In this document: positions 6,400 through 14,604 of the stretch, one piece after another
Numbering within the stretch: position 1 is the stretch's first letter
How the letters are laid out: each line of letters starts with the position of its first letter
DNA from: Syntrophaceae bacterium UBA2251
Lineage (GTDB): Bacteria; Desulfobacterota; Syntrophia; Syntrophales; UBA2251
Assembly: GCA_002347815.1 (NCBI GenBank)
Contig: DDXV01000066.1
Location: 1 to 31,220 of the forward strand
Length of the DNA: 31,220 bases
Reading direction: 5' to 3'
Notes under the pieces: model-generated
What the model was told of the DNA's origin: nothing
The model's database searches: none
Seen by the model: only the letters and a program-made list of their open reading frames with translations
Translations under genes and position numbers: made by a program

Positions 6400-8856
6400 A
6401 TGAAGAAAACCCTCTCCGAACGCGACATCTGCACGAAATTTATCACCCCTGCCATCCACAAAGCCGGCTGGGAAGACCTGACCCATATCCGCGAAGAGGT
6501 TTCCTTCACCAAGGGTCGGATCATCGTCCGCGGGAAACTCGTCACGCGAGGCAAGGTCAAGCGCGCCGACTACATCCTCTACTACAAGCCCAACATCCCC
6601 ATTGCCCTCATCGAGGCCAAAGACAACAACCACGCCGTCGGCGCCGGCATGCAACAGGCCTTGGGCTATGCCGCCACCCTCGATATTCCCTTCGTCTTTT
6701 CCTCCAACGGCGATGCCTTCCTGTTTCACGACCGAACCGGGCTGAGTGGCGCGCCGGAAACCGAACTCCCTCTGGATGCCTTTCCCTCTCCCGATGTCCT
6801 CTGGGCGACGTACCGCGTTTGGAAGGGGCTGGCTCCGGAACAGGAAGAACTCTACCTCCGAAACTACTTCGAGGATGGAAGCGGCAAGGCACCCCGCTAT
6901 TACCAGCGCATCGCCATCAATCGGACCATCGAGGCCATCGGCCGGGGGCAGAACCGCATCCTCCTGGTCATGGCCACCGGCACCGGCAAAACTTACACCG
7001 CCTTCCAGATCATCTGGCGCCTCTGGAAGTCCGGCCGCAAGAAGCGCATCCTCTTTCTGACCGACCGAAATTTCCTGGCGGACCAGGCGATGGTGAACGA
7101 CTTCCGGCCCTTCGGCAAGGCAATGGCGAAGTTGAGCACGAATGCCAAAACGATCGAGCGCGAGGACGGCAGCGAGGTCACCCTGACCACCGCCATCGAC
7201 AAGAAACGGCGGCGAATCGACACCTCCTATGAAATCTACGTCTCCCTCTATCAGGCCATCACTGGTCCCGAAGAGAGTCAGAAGCTCTTCCGGGAGCTCT
7301 CCCCCGATTTCTTCGACCTGGTCGTCATCGACGAGTGCCACCGGGGAAGCGCGGCGGCGGACTCCGCTTGGCGGGAGATCCTCGACTATTTCTTTTCAGC
7401 GACCCAGATCGGCCTTACCGCAACGCCGAAAGAGACGGAGTATGTCTCCAACATCCACTATTTCGGGCCGCCCGTGTACACCTACTCGCTAAAGGAGGGC
7501 ATCCGCGACGGATTCCTGGCTCCATACAAGGTGGTCAAGGTCCATCTCGACGTGGACATCGAAGGGTACCGCCCGGAAAGAGGAGAACTCGACAAATACG
7601 GCAACGAGATCGAGGATCGCCTCTTTAACCAGAGGGACTTCGACCGGGATCTGGTCATCGACGAGCGGACCAGGCGCGTCGCCGCCCGGGTATCGGACTT
7701 CCTCAAGGAAAGCGGCGACCGATTTCAGAAGACGATCGTCTTTTGCGTGGATACGGAGCACGCGGCCCGGATGCGCCAGGCCCTGATCAATGAAAACCCG
7801 GATCTGGTGGCGCAGAACGACCGCTACATCATGCGGATCACCGGCGACGACGCCGAGGGTTGCGCCCAGATCGGCAACTTCACCGACCCGGAGGCGAAGT
7901 ACCCGGTGATCGTGACGACCTCGCGACTGCTCTCCACGGGCGTGGACGCCCAGACCTGCCGTGCGATCGTCCTGGAGCGGCCCGTCACGTCCATGACCGA
8001 GTTCAAGCAGATCGTCGGCCGGGGCACCCGTGTCCATGAGGAAGAGAAGAAGTACTATTTCACCCTGATCGACTTCCGCAAGGCCACGAACCACTTCGCC
8101 GATCCCGCTTTCGACGGCGAGCCGGTGCAGATCTACGAGCCGGGCGAGGGGGATCCGGTCGTGCCGCCGGATGATGTCCCACCTGTCGATGATGGCGAGG
8201 ATCCCATCCCCCCGACGCCGGGCGAGGACGAAGAGGTGATCGTCGATCCCGAGCCGCCCGATGTCGGCATTCCCCCCGGCGGCGGCAAACGCTACAAGTT
8301 CCACATCGAGGGAAACGCCGTGTCCGTGGTGGCGGAACGCGTAGAATACCTCGACGAAAACGGCAGACTCGTCACCGAGAGCCTCCGCGATTACTCCAAA
8401 AGGACGCTCCGCCGGAGATTCGCCAGCCTCGATCAGTTTCTGAGGCGTTGGAATGGCGCCGAACGCAAGCAAGTAATCATTGAGGAACTGGAACAGGAAG
8501 GGCTGCTCCTCGAACCGCTTGCCGAGGAAGTGGGACGCGATCTCGATCCCTTTGATCTGATCTGCCACATCGCCTTTGACCGGCCGCCGCTCACCCGGCG
8601 CGAACGGGCCGAGAATGTCCGCAAGCGCGATGTCTTCAGTCGTTACGGCGGGCAGGCCCGCGCCGTTCTCGAAGCCCTGCTCACAAAATACCAGGACGAG
8701 GGAGTGACGGCCCTCGACGACCCACGCATCTTGAAAGTGGCGCCCTTCGACGCCATGGGCACCCCGCTCGAACTGCTCCAGCCCTTCGGCGGCCGCACCG
8801 GCTTTGAAAAGGCCGTCCACGAACTTCAGAACGCACTCTACGAAAAGGTAGCCTGA
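6400..8856 (+). CDS. hsdR: Type I restriction enzyme R subunit (EcoEI-like HsdR)
   Basis: HsdR is the motor and nuclease subunit of a type I restriction complex, which translocates and cuts DNA lacking the host methylation. The chosen ATG gives 818 residues, close to EcoEI-class HsdR. The PD-(D/E)xK nuclease is at the N-terminus: D57 in KRADYIL and E72/K74 in ALIEAKDNN. The superfamily 2 helicase follows: Walker A MATGTGKTYTA (about 191-201), VIDECHR (about 309-315), GLTATPKE (about 339) and the motif VI block QIVGRGTRVHEE (about 537). Around residues 580-625 is a proline- and acid-rich linker (VPPDDVPPVDDGEDPIPP), then the EcoEI-type C-terminal domain that binds the methylase. All catalytic motifs look intact. 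HsdM follows six bases downstream. Confidence 0.95.
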   Translation: MKKTLSERDICTKFITPAIHKAGWEDLTHIREEVSFTKGRIIVRGKLVTRGKVKRADYILYYKPNIPIALIEAKDNNHAVGAGMQQALGYAATLDIPFVFSSNGDAFLFHDRTGLSGAPETELPLDAFPSPDVLWATYRVWKGLAPEQEELYLRNYFEDGSGKAPRYYQRIAINRTIEAIGRGQNRILLVMATGTGKTYTAFQIIWRLWKSGRKKRILFLTDRNFLADQAMVNDFRPFGKAMAKLSTNAKTIEREDGSEVTLTTAIDKKRRRIDTSYEIYVSLYQAITGPEESQKLFRELSPDFFDLVVIDECHRGSAAADSAWREILDYFFSATQIGLTATPKETEYVSNIHYFGPPVYTYSLKEGIRDGFLAPYKVVKVHLDVDIEGYRPERGELDKYGNEIEDRLFNQRDFDRDLVIDERTRRVAARVSDFLKESGDRFQKTIVFCVDTEHAARMRQALINENPDLVAQNDRYIMRITGDDAEGCAQIGNFTDPEAKYPVIVTTSRLLSTGVDAQTCRAIVLERPVTSMTEFKQIVGRGTRVHEEEKKYYFTLIDFRKATNHFADPAFDGEPVQIYEPGEGDPVVPPDDVPPVDDGEDPIPPTPGEDEEVIVDPEPPDVGIPPGGGKRYKFHIEGNAVSVVAERVEYLDENGRLVTESLRDYSKRTLRRRFASLDQFLRRWNGAERKQVIIEELEQEGLLLEPLAEEVGRDLDPFDLICHIAFDRPPLTRRERAENVRKRDVFSRYGGQARAVLEALLTKYQDEGVTALDDPRILKVAPFDAMGTPLELLQPFGGRTGFEKAVHELQNALYEKVA

Positions 8857-8862
8857 TCCCCC

Positions 8863-10317
8863 ATGAACGTACGAACCACCGTCAAATCCATCCAGGACAT
8901 CATGCGTCAGGATGTCGGCGTCGACGGCGACGCCCAGCGCATCTCCCAGCTCTGCTGGTTGTTCTTCCTCAAGATCATCGACGACCAGGATCAGGAATTG
9001 GATCTGATGCAGGAGGACTACCGTCCGCCCATTCCGGAAAGATTCCGCTGGCGGGCCTGGGCCGCCGATCCAGAGGGAATGACCGGCGATGCCCTGATGG
9101 CCTTTGTCAACGACGAACTCTTTCCCGCCCTCAAGGAGCTGCCCGGCACCGCCGAGGACGGCCGCCGCCGCGTGGTGAGCGAGGTCTTCCGGGACGCCTA
9201 CAACTACATGAAGTCCGGCCAGCTCATGCGCCAGGTGATCAACAAAATAAACGCGATCGACTTCAACAACCTGGTCGAGCGCCAGCACTTCGGAGACATC
9301 TACGAGCAGATTCTGAACGATCTCCAGAGCGCCGGAAATGCCGGCGAATACTATACCCCCCGCGCCGTCACCGCCTTCATGGCCGACCGGATCGACCCCC
9401 ATCCCGGCGAGATCCTCTTCGATCCCGCCTGCGGCACCGGCGGTTTCCTCACCTGCGCCATCCGCCACATGCGTGAGCGCTACGTGAAGACCCCGGCCGA
9501 CGAGCAGAAGATGCAGCAGGCGCTCCGCGCCACGGAGAAGAAGCAGCTTCCCCACATGCTCTGCGTGACCAACATGCTCCTCCACGGCATCGATGATCCT
9601 TCCTTCGTCCGCCACGACAACACCCTGGCCCGGCCCTACGTCAGCTATGGCAAGGCCGACCGGGTGGACATCGTCTTGACCAATCCCCCCTTCGGCGGCC
9701 GCGAGGAGGACGGCATCGAGACGAACTTCCCCAAGCACTTCCAGACCCGCGAGACGGCCGACCTGTTTTTGGCCCTCATCGTTCGCCTGCTCAGGCCCGA
9801 GGGCCGGGCCGCCGTGGTCCTGCCCGACGGCACCCTCTTTGGCGAAGGCGTCAAGACCCGGCTCAAGGAGCACCTCCTTTCTGAGTGCAACCTCCACACC
9901 ATCGTCCGGCTGCCCAACAGCGTCTTCAAGCCCTACGCCTCCATCGGCACGAACCTCCTCTTCTTCGAAAAGGGCACGCCGACTCAGGACGTCTGGTTCT
10001 ACGAACACCGCGTCCCCGAGGGCCAGAAGGCCTACTCCATGACCCGGTCCATCCGTTTCGAGCACCTCCAGCCCTGCATCGACTGGTGGGGCGGACCGAG
10101 CCGGGAGGGCCGCGAGGGCAACGATGTCGCCTGGAAGGTGACGATCGACGAGATCAAGGCGCGCACCTACAACCTCGACTTCAAGAACCCTCACACCGTC
10201 GAGGAGAATCACGGCGATCCCGCCGCGCTCCTGGCCAAGCTGGAGGAGAGCGAAAAGGAAACGGCCAGACTCCGCGACCGGCTGAAGGCCATCCTGGAAG
10301 AGGCGCTGCTCCGATGA
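8863..10317 (+). CDS. hsdM: Type I DNA methyltransferase M subunit
   Basis: An N6-adenine methyltransferase of 484 residues that works with HsdS to methylate the recognition sequence and, with HsdR, to restrict. The N-terminal helical HsdM domain (IMRQDVGVDGDAQRISQLCW) is followed by the S-adenosylmethionine site DPACGTGGF (about 187-195) and the catalytic NPPFGG (about 274). The C-terminus is helical and probably contacts HsdS. The whole sequence looks intact. The start codon is six bases after the hsdR stop, and the stop overlaps the hsdS start as ATGA, so the three subunits are one translationally coupled unit. The order R-M-S is the same as in many type IB systems. Confidence 0.96.
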   Translation: MNVRTTVKSIQDIMRQDVGVDGDAQRISQLCWLFFLKIIDDQDQELDLMQEDYRPPIPERFRWRAWAADPEGMTGDALMAFVNDELFPALKELPGTAEDGRRRVVSEVFRDAYNYMKSGQLMRQVINKINAIDFNNLVERQHFGDIYEQILNDLQSAGNAGEYYTPRAVTAFMADRIDPHPGEILFDPACGTGGFLTCAIRHMRERYVKTPADEQKMQQALRATEKKQLPHMLCVTNMLLHGIDDPSFVRHDNTLARPYVSYGKADRVDIVLTNPPFGGREEDGIETNFPKHFQTRETADLFLALIVRLLRPEGRAAVVLPDGTLFGEGVKTRLKEHLLSECNLHTIVRLPNSVFKPYASIGTNLLFFEKGTPTQDVWFYEHRVPEGQKAYSMTRSIRFEHLQPCIDWWGGPSREGREGNDVAWKVTIDEIKARTYNLDFKNPHTVEENHGDPAALLAKLEESEKETARLRDRLKAILEEALLR

Positions 10318-11930
10318 ATCCCAATTGGCTCCTCAAACACTTCGATGAGATCAGCGAGGCACCGGATGCCGTACCCCGCCTGCGGGAGTTCATTCTGGAT
10401 CTGGCCGTCCGGGGGAAGCTGGTGGAGCAGGATCCACAGGATGAACTGGAGTCGGATCTACTGAAACATATTGGTGAGGAATCGGCAGAGGTTCCCTTTG
10501 ATCTTCCGGCGAAGTGGATCTCGGCCAAGGTTGGCAGGCTTTTAAGCATGAACTACGGCAAGGCGCTTCCCGCGAGCGATCGTTGCGCCGAAGGAAGAGT
10601 TCCCGTCTTTGGCTCAAACGGTGTTGTCGGTTACTGTGAGACGGCACTCACAGATGAGCCGGCAATAATTATTGGCCGTAAAGGTTCCGCAGGAGCTCTC
10701 AATCTCTGTGAAGGTCCATCTTGGACAACAGATGTTGCTTACTATTTGATTCCGCCAAACTTTTTTAACGTTCACTTTCTACTCATCGTTCTTCAAACTC
10801 TGGATTTGGGAGGCCTCGGGAAAGGTGTGAAGCCGGGACTCAGCCGCAGTGAAGCCCATCAGTTACCGGTTGTCGTTCCACCCCTTGCTGAGCAGCACCG
10901 AATCGTGGCGAAAGTGGACGAACTGATGGCGCTGTGCGACGAACTGGAGGTGACACAGGCCAAGCGGGAGAAGCGGCGTCACCGACTGGTGGCGTCAACC
11001 CTGCATGGTTTGAACAATGGCGATGCCAGTCCTGATTCCGATAGCAGCAGTGCCACCTTTGAAGAGAACGCCCGCTTCTATTTCAACCACCTGCCGCGTC
11101 TCACCACCCGCCCCGAGCACATCCAACAGCTCCGCCAGACTATACTCAATCTTGCCGTCCGCGGCAAACTCGTGCCGCAGAATCCGAAGGATGAGCCAGC
11201 GTCAGCGCTTATCGAACGAATCAGGCAGGAAAGGTTAGGGACGGTTAAAGAGTACAGGATACGGTCCGAACGTCAGCTAAATGGGAGAGGTAAAGCATCC
11301 GCTCCATTTGCATTACCGCACGGCTGGTCTTGGACACGATTCCCAGATTTAGGTACTTTCGGAAGAGGTAAATCTAAACATAGACCTAGAAATGACGCAT
11401 CCCTCTTCGAAGGAGGGACTCATTTATTTGTGCAGACTGGGGATGTGGCCCGCTCAAGGGGTGTTATTGAGACGTTCACAGATAAGTACAATGATATAGG
11501 ACTCGCCCAGAGTGCCAAATGGCCGAAAGGTACTTTATGCATAACAATTGCCGCCAACATTGCTGATAGTGGGATCCTTAGTTTTGACGCTTGCTTCCCC
11601 GATAGTGTCGTTGGTTTTATCCCGGCACCAATTTTCCCGAACTCCCGTTATTTTGAGTACTTCATACGAACGGTGAAGGCCGGGCTGCTTGAGTATGCCC
11701 CTTCAACAGCCCAGAAAAACATCAACATTGGAATCCTTAACGAAGTCCTCATTCCCCTCCCACCCCTCGCCGAACAACACCGAATCGTGGCAAGGGTGGA
11801 CGAACTGATGGCCCTGTGCGGCGAACTGGAATCCCAGATCTCCAACACCACCGCCACACGTCGACAACTTCTTGAGGCTACCCTCCAAGATGCGCTTTCT
11901 GCTTTGCACGAACATCATTATCCCACTTGA
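10314..11930 (+). CDS. hsdS: Type I restriction enzyme specificity subunit
   Basis: HsdS sets the DNA sequence recognised by the complex. The protein is 538 residues, long for the family but similar to the EcoEI/EcoAI group. It shows the expected two-fold design: a conserved block (LREFILDLAVRGKLVEQDP), target-recognition domain 1 (about 60-185), a coiled spacer starting LPPLAEQHRIVAKVDELM-like sequence, then a second conserved block (LRQTILNLAVRGKLVPQNP), target-recognition domain 2 (about 330-475) and a second spacer repeat. The two recognition domains are unlike each other and clearly lower in GC than hsdR and hsdM. This fits the usual exchange of specificity modules. The start overlaps the hsdM stop (ATGA). 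The 3' end overlaps the next gene by 41 bases. Confidence 0.93.
   Translation: MNPNWLLKHFDEISEAPDAVPRLREFILDLAVRGKLVEQDPQDELESDLLKHIGEESAEVPFDLPAKWISAKVGRLLSMNYGKALPASDRCAEGRVPVFGSNGVVGYCETALTDEPAIIIGRKGSAGALNLCEGPSWTTDVAYYLIPPNFFNVHFLLIVLQTLDLGGLGKGVKPGLSRSEAHQLPVVVPPLAEQHRIVAKVDELMALCDELEVTQAKREKRRHRLVASTLHGLNNGDASPDSDSSSATFEENARFYFNHLPRLTTRPEHIQQLRQTILNLAVRGKLVPQNPKDEPASALIERIRQERLGTVKEYRIRSERQLNGRGKASAPFALPHGWSWTRFPDLGTFGRGKSKHRPRNDASLFEGGTHLFVQTGDVARSRGVIETFTDKYNDIGLAQSAKWPKGTLCITIAANIADSGILSFDACFPDSVVGFIPAPIFPNSRYFEYFIRTVKAGLLEYAPSTAQKNINIGILNEVLIPLPPLAEQHRIVARVDELMALCGELESQISNTTATRRQLLEATLQDALSALHEHHYPT
10881..11830 (+). repeat. Pair of 68-bp direct repeats inside hsdS
   Basis: 10881-10948 and 11763-11830 match at 59 of 68 positions by manual alignment and encode the two spacer repeats (PLAEQHRIVAxVDELMALCxELE). 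They flank the second recognition domain. Such repeats are the normal two-fold symmetry of HsdS and can serve as recombination points for swapping recognition domains. No second hsdS copy is in the window. Confidence 0.85.
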
Positions 11931-13155
11931 AGATTCCAGCCATATCTTAGAGAGAAGCATGGCCAATTTCGTTCGGTTGGCCCATGCGCACAATCATCAA
12001 TTGGTCTATCACCCTGCATCGGAAGATGATTTCCTGCGGGATACAAATACTTCTCGACGCATGCAGAATTTGGATCGGATCAAGCAATACAGTAGGTTGG
12101 ATCATCGCCTACCGTGCCCTTGGAACTCAGCTGATACAAGACCGAATGACGCGGCCGACAATGAAATCCTCTACGCTTTGTATTGTGATGCTGTCCATGC
12201 GCTTGTCACTGAAGATCGGGAAATACATGACAAAGCCAAGGTACGGGGGCTTGTAGACCGTGTCTATACGATCCAGACTGTGGAAGACTGGCTACGCAGG
12301 TTGCACGATACGACACAAGTGCTGTTGCCTAACATAGAACCAAAGCCCCTCTATTCTCTGACACCTTATCTTGAAACCGAATTCTTCGATAGTTTACGTA
12401 GAGACTATTCTGCTTTTGATAGCTGGTTTAGAGACAAAGCACGAACGGGTAGAAGCGCTTGGGTTTCATGGGAATCACCCGGAAATTTAGGCGCAATATG
12501 TATTTATACAGAACAAGAAAACGAAACTATTACAGAAGATGGACTTGTTCTGCATGGTTCGGCGCTTAAGCTCTGTACGTTTAAAGTTGGTACGTCTGTT
12601 CGAGGTCGAAAAATTGGTGAACTCTTTTTGAAGGCCGCATTCCGTTATGCGACAGTAAATCGTTTGGAAAACATTTTTATCCACGGGGATATTGGTGAAA
12701 ACAGCCTTCTTTTTCAGATGTTGGAAGATTTTGGATTTGTTCATGTCGGCCATGATCCCGGTTCGGAGGGTCGTGATGCTGTATACCTCAAGAAACACCC
12801 TGTGTCCCCACCTGTTACTGCTTTGGCGCCTTTTGACTATCTGAAACAATTTTTCCCACACTATTTGTCTGGCCAATCAATCAGTAAATTCATTATCCCG
12901 ATCCTTCCCAGATATCACCGAATCTTGTTTCCAGATTACAATTCACCGATTGATCGGCAACTTGATCTCTTTAAGCAGGCGACTTCAACTGGAAATGCAA
13001 TTAAGTTGGCCTATCTTTGTCATGCACAGACCAAACGGATGAATCCGGGTGATTTGGTTTATTTCTACCGTTCTCATGACGAACGAGCGATAACTAGTGT
13101 AGTGTTACCGTATAGCCTTTACAATCATAGTGGCTGCTTGATGATTCCGACGTGA
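11890..13155 (+). CDS. PIN-like/GNAT fusion protein, C-terminus truncated by MITE insertion
   Basis: The visible frame codes 421 residues, of which the last 18 or so come from the inserted element at 13097. Residues 1 to about 140 look like a PIN-type nuclease fold (RFLLCTNIIIPLED at the start; NDAADNEILYALYCD and VTEDREIHDKA further on). The usual first aspartate (LLDTN) is a cysteine here. Residues about 150-305 resemble a GNAT acetyltransferase, with SVRGRKIGELFLKAAF as the acetyl-CoA motif. From about 315 (FIIPILPRYHRILFPDY) a PUA/EVE-like domain begins and is cut after DERAITS. ATG at 11890 lies inside hsdS (41-bp overlap), so it is coupled to the restriction operon; TTG at 11872 is an alternative. 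Function is unknown; by context it may be a defence accessory. GC is far lower than in the heme genes. Confidence 0.75.
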   Translation: MRFLLCTNIIIPLEDSSHILERSMANFVRLAHAHNHQLVYHPASEDDFLRDTNTSRRMQNLDRIKQYSRLDHRLPCPWNSADTRPNDAADNEILYALYCDAVHALVTEDREIHDKAKVRGLVDRVYTIQTVEDWLRRLHDTTQVLLPNIEPKPLYSLTPYLETEFFDSLRRDYSAFDSWFRDKARTGRSAWVSWESPGNLGAICIYTEQENETITEDGLVLHGSALKLCTFKVGTSVRGRKIGELFLKAAFRYATVNRLENIFIHGDIGENSLLFQMLEDFGFVHVGHDPGSEGRDAVYLKKHPVSPPVTALAPFDYLKQFFPHYLSGQSISKFIIPILPRYHRILFPDYNSPIDRQLDLFKQATSTGNAIKLAYLCHAQTKRMNPGDLVYFYRSHDERAITSVVLPYSLYNHSGCLMIPT

Positions 13156-13201
13156 CGTTATAATGACCGACCATTGTAAAGTCGTTACTGTAACACCACA
13201 C
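13097..13201. mobile_element. 105-bp MITE, IS630/Tc1-mariner-type target, inserted in the PIN/GNAT gene
   Basis: The element starts GTGTAGTGTTAC and ends GTAACACCACAC. Its outer 29 bases form an imperfect terminal inverted repeat (24 of 29 matching; 13097-13125 against 13173-13201). It is bounded on both sides by TA (13095-13096 and 13202-13203) within CTAG, the insertion pattern known for IS630-type transposases. It encodes no protein. Deleting it with one TA (107 bp) rejoins the host gene in frame: ATA ACT AGC GTA GGG GTT GTA GAG AAC. No transposase able to move it is present in the window; the ISNCY element at the left edge has different ends. Confidence 0.88.
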
Positions 13202-13203
13202 TA

Positions 13204-13469
13204 GCGTAGGGGTTGTAGAGAACTATATTACGCTTGAGGAGGCAGGAATTATCGCTAGTCGAGTCAAACGACGCACAGTCTATTCAATGGATGAAATTGA
13301 GGAAATGGCCAAAAAGCCAACCAGAGTGATGCTCTTTCGGCTGGTAAAACACTTTGAACATCCAGTGTCCCAGAGTTCACTGGAAAGACAAGGCATCCTA
13401 AAAGGCCCTCCCCAGAGTATAGTGAAAATATCACATGACGCGTTTGAAAGGATAAGGGAAATTGAATAA
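13204..13469 (+). pseudogene. Detached C-terminal (PUA/EVE-like) part of the PIN/GNAT gene
   Basis: This stretch continues the reading frame of the gene at 11890 once the MITE is removed, giving a restored product of 490 residues. It has no start codon of its own at the junction. An internal ATG at 13287 could yield about 60 residues, but there is no clear ribosome site. The encoded sequence (GVVENYITLEEAGIIASRV, then KKPTRVMLFRLVKHF and GILKGPPQSIVKI) resembles the end of a PUA-fold EVE/ASCH-like domain of the kind found after GNAT domains. It ends with TAA at 13467-13469, overlapping the TTG start of the ASCH gene. No other inactivating change is seen, so the insertion may be recent. Confidence 0.8.
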
Positions 13470-13890
13470 CAGTGATGTATTGATCTCCATTCACCCTATC
13501 CACGCTGAGAAGATTGTTTCGGGTGAAAAGAGATTGGAGTTTCGGCGTAGTTGGGCAGCACGTCCAGTCGGGATGCTGGTCATCTACGCCACCTCACGTG
13601 TGCGAAAAATAGTTGCATTGGCCCAGGTTAAACATGTGTTTCACAGTTCTCGGACTGGCCTTTGGAATTTAGCAAAGACTAAAGGCGGAGGCATTAGCCG
13701 AAGAAGGTTGTTCTCCTACCTGGCAGGGAAAAAAGATGCGTTTGCCATAGAGCTGATCAAAGTCAAACCAATAACTGGTGGCATTGATCCAGTATTGATT
13801 TTTGGGAAAAATTTTCGACCCCCGCAATCTTTCCGATATCTCACAGATGAGGAACGTGTGAAGCTCAGTAAGTTCATAGATGGAAAATAA
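13462..13890 (+). CDS. ASCH-domain protein
   Basis: A 142-residue single-domain protein. The N-terminus (DVLISIHPIHAEKIVSGEKR) followed by EFRR and VIYATSRVRKIVA is the typical ASCH beginning, a PUA-like fold expected to bind RNA or modified nucleotides. TTG at 13462 is used as start. It overlaps the preceding gene's stop, and AAAGGA lies about ten bases upstream; TTG at 13480 is an alternative. The gene directly follows the interrupted PIN/GNAT/PUA-like gene and probably formed a two-gene unit with it. Base composition is AT-rich like that neighbour and unlike the heme genes. The precise role is unknown; pairing with a nuclease-like and an acetyltransferase-like domain suggests a defence or toxin-control unit, by inference only. 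Confidence 0.8.
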   Translation: MNNSDVLISIHPIHAEKIVSGEKRLEFRRSWAARPVGMLVIYATSRVRKIVALAQVKHVFHSSRTGLWNLAKTKGGGISRRRLFSYLAGKKDAFAIELIKVKPITGGIDPVLIFGKNFRPPQSFRYLTDEERVKLSKFIDGK

Positions 13891-13936
13891 GGTTGGCAGT
13901 TCTTTATCCTGTGCAAATGTAATAAAGTCTTCTTGT

Positions 13937-13972
13937 TTTTGTAAGAAATAAGTGCTATTTTTCCTTACAAAA
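13937..13972. promoter_or_regulatory. Inverted repeat upstream of abiE pair, likely AbiEi operator
   Basis: TTTTGTAAG (13937-13945) and CTTACAAAA (13964-13972) form a perfect 9-bp inverted repeat with an 18-base spacer, ending 17 bases before the abiEi start. AbiEi antitoxins of characterised systems repress their own promoter by binding inverted repeats. The AT-rich spacer (TGCTATTTTT) could hold the -10 element with a poor -35 (TTGTTT, 13933-13938), but the promoter elements are weak. Confidence 0.55.
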
Positions 13973-13989
13973 TTTCATGCAGGAGTATC

Positions 13990-14604
13990 ATGCAAAGCAT
14001 TGATTCTAGAATAGTAAGCCGCATTTATGGACGCGGTAAGGGTTGCGTCGTCACCCCAGGCGACTTTATGGACCTGGGAAGCCGGCAGGCGGTGGACCTG
14101 GCACTGCACCGGCTGGCGAAGAAAGGGACACTGCGCCGCCTAGCCCGCGGGTTGTATGATTACCCGCGCACAGATTCGGATCTCGGCCTGCTTTCCCCGA
14201 CGACCGACGCCATCGTCAAGGCGCTGAAGGGGCGGGACAAGATCCTCCTGCAACCGTCCGGGGGTTATGCCGCCAACCTGCTGGGTCTCTCCGCCCAGGT
14301 GCCCATGAAGATCGTTTTTCTCACCGACGGTCTGTCGCGCCGCGTCCAAATCGGCAAGCAGGTCATCGTGCTCAAGCACACGACGCCCCGCGCCATGGCA
14401 ACGGCCGGGCTGATCTCCGGGCTGGTCATCCAGGCACTGCGCCATCTCGGGCAAGGGCATGTGGACGATGCCGTTGTGGCACGTCTACAAAAGCGGCTCT
14501 CCTCTGACGACAAGAAGCAACTCCTTAAGGATGTCCGCTATGCTCCGGCCTGGATCGTCGCCATTCTGCGACGGGTTGCCGGGCCGGCGGAAAATGACCG
14601 ATGA
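13990..14604 (+). CDS. abiEi: AbiEi-type antitoxin (DUF6088, winged helix)
   Basis: A 204-residue protein of the DUF6088/AbiEi antitoxin family. The N-terminal part (IYGRGKGCVVTPGDFMDLGS, then ALHRLAKKGTLRRLARGLYDYP) is the winged-helix region that binds DNA. The remainder (PSGGYAANLLGLSAQVP and IVLKHTTPRAMATAG) is the domain that neutralises the toxin. AGGAG lies four to five bases before ATG. The stop overlaps the toxin start by four bases (ATGA), a common arrangement for abiE. Together with the toxin it would form a type IV-like abortive-infection toxin-antitoxin pair. GC is higher than in the ASCH gene before it, so this pair may have arrived separately. Confidence 0.9.
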   Translation: MQSIDSRIVSRIYGRGKGCVVTPGDFMDLGSRQAVDLALHRLAKKGTLRRLARGLYDYPRTDSDLGLLSPTTDAIVKALKGRDKILLQPSGGYAANLLGLSAQVPMKIVFLTDGLSRRVQIGKQVIVLKHTTPRAMATAGLISGLVIQALRHLGQGHVDDAVVARLQKRLSSDDKKQLLKDVRYAPAWIVAILRRVAGPAENDR

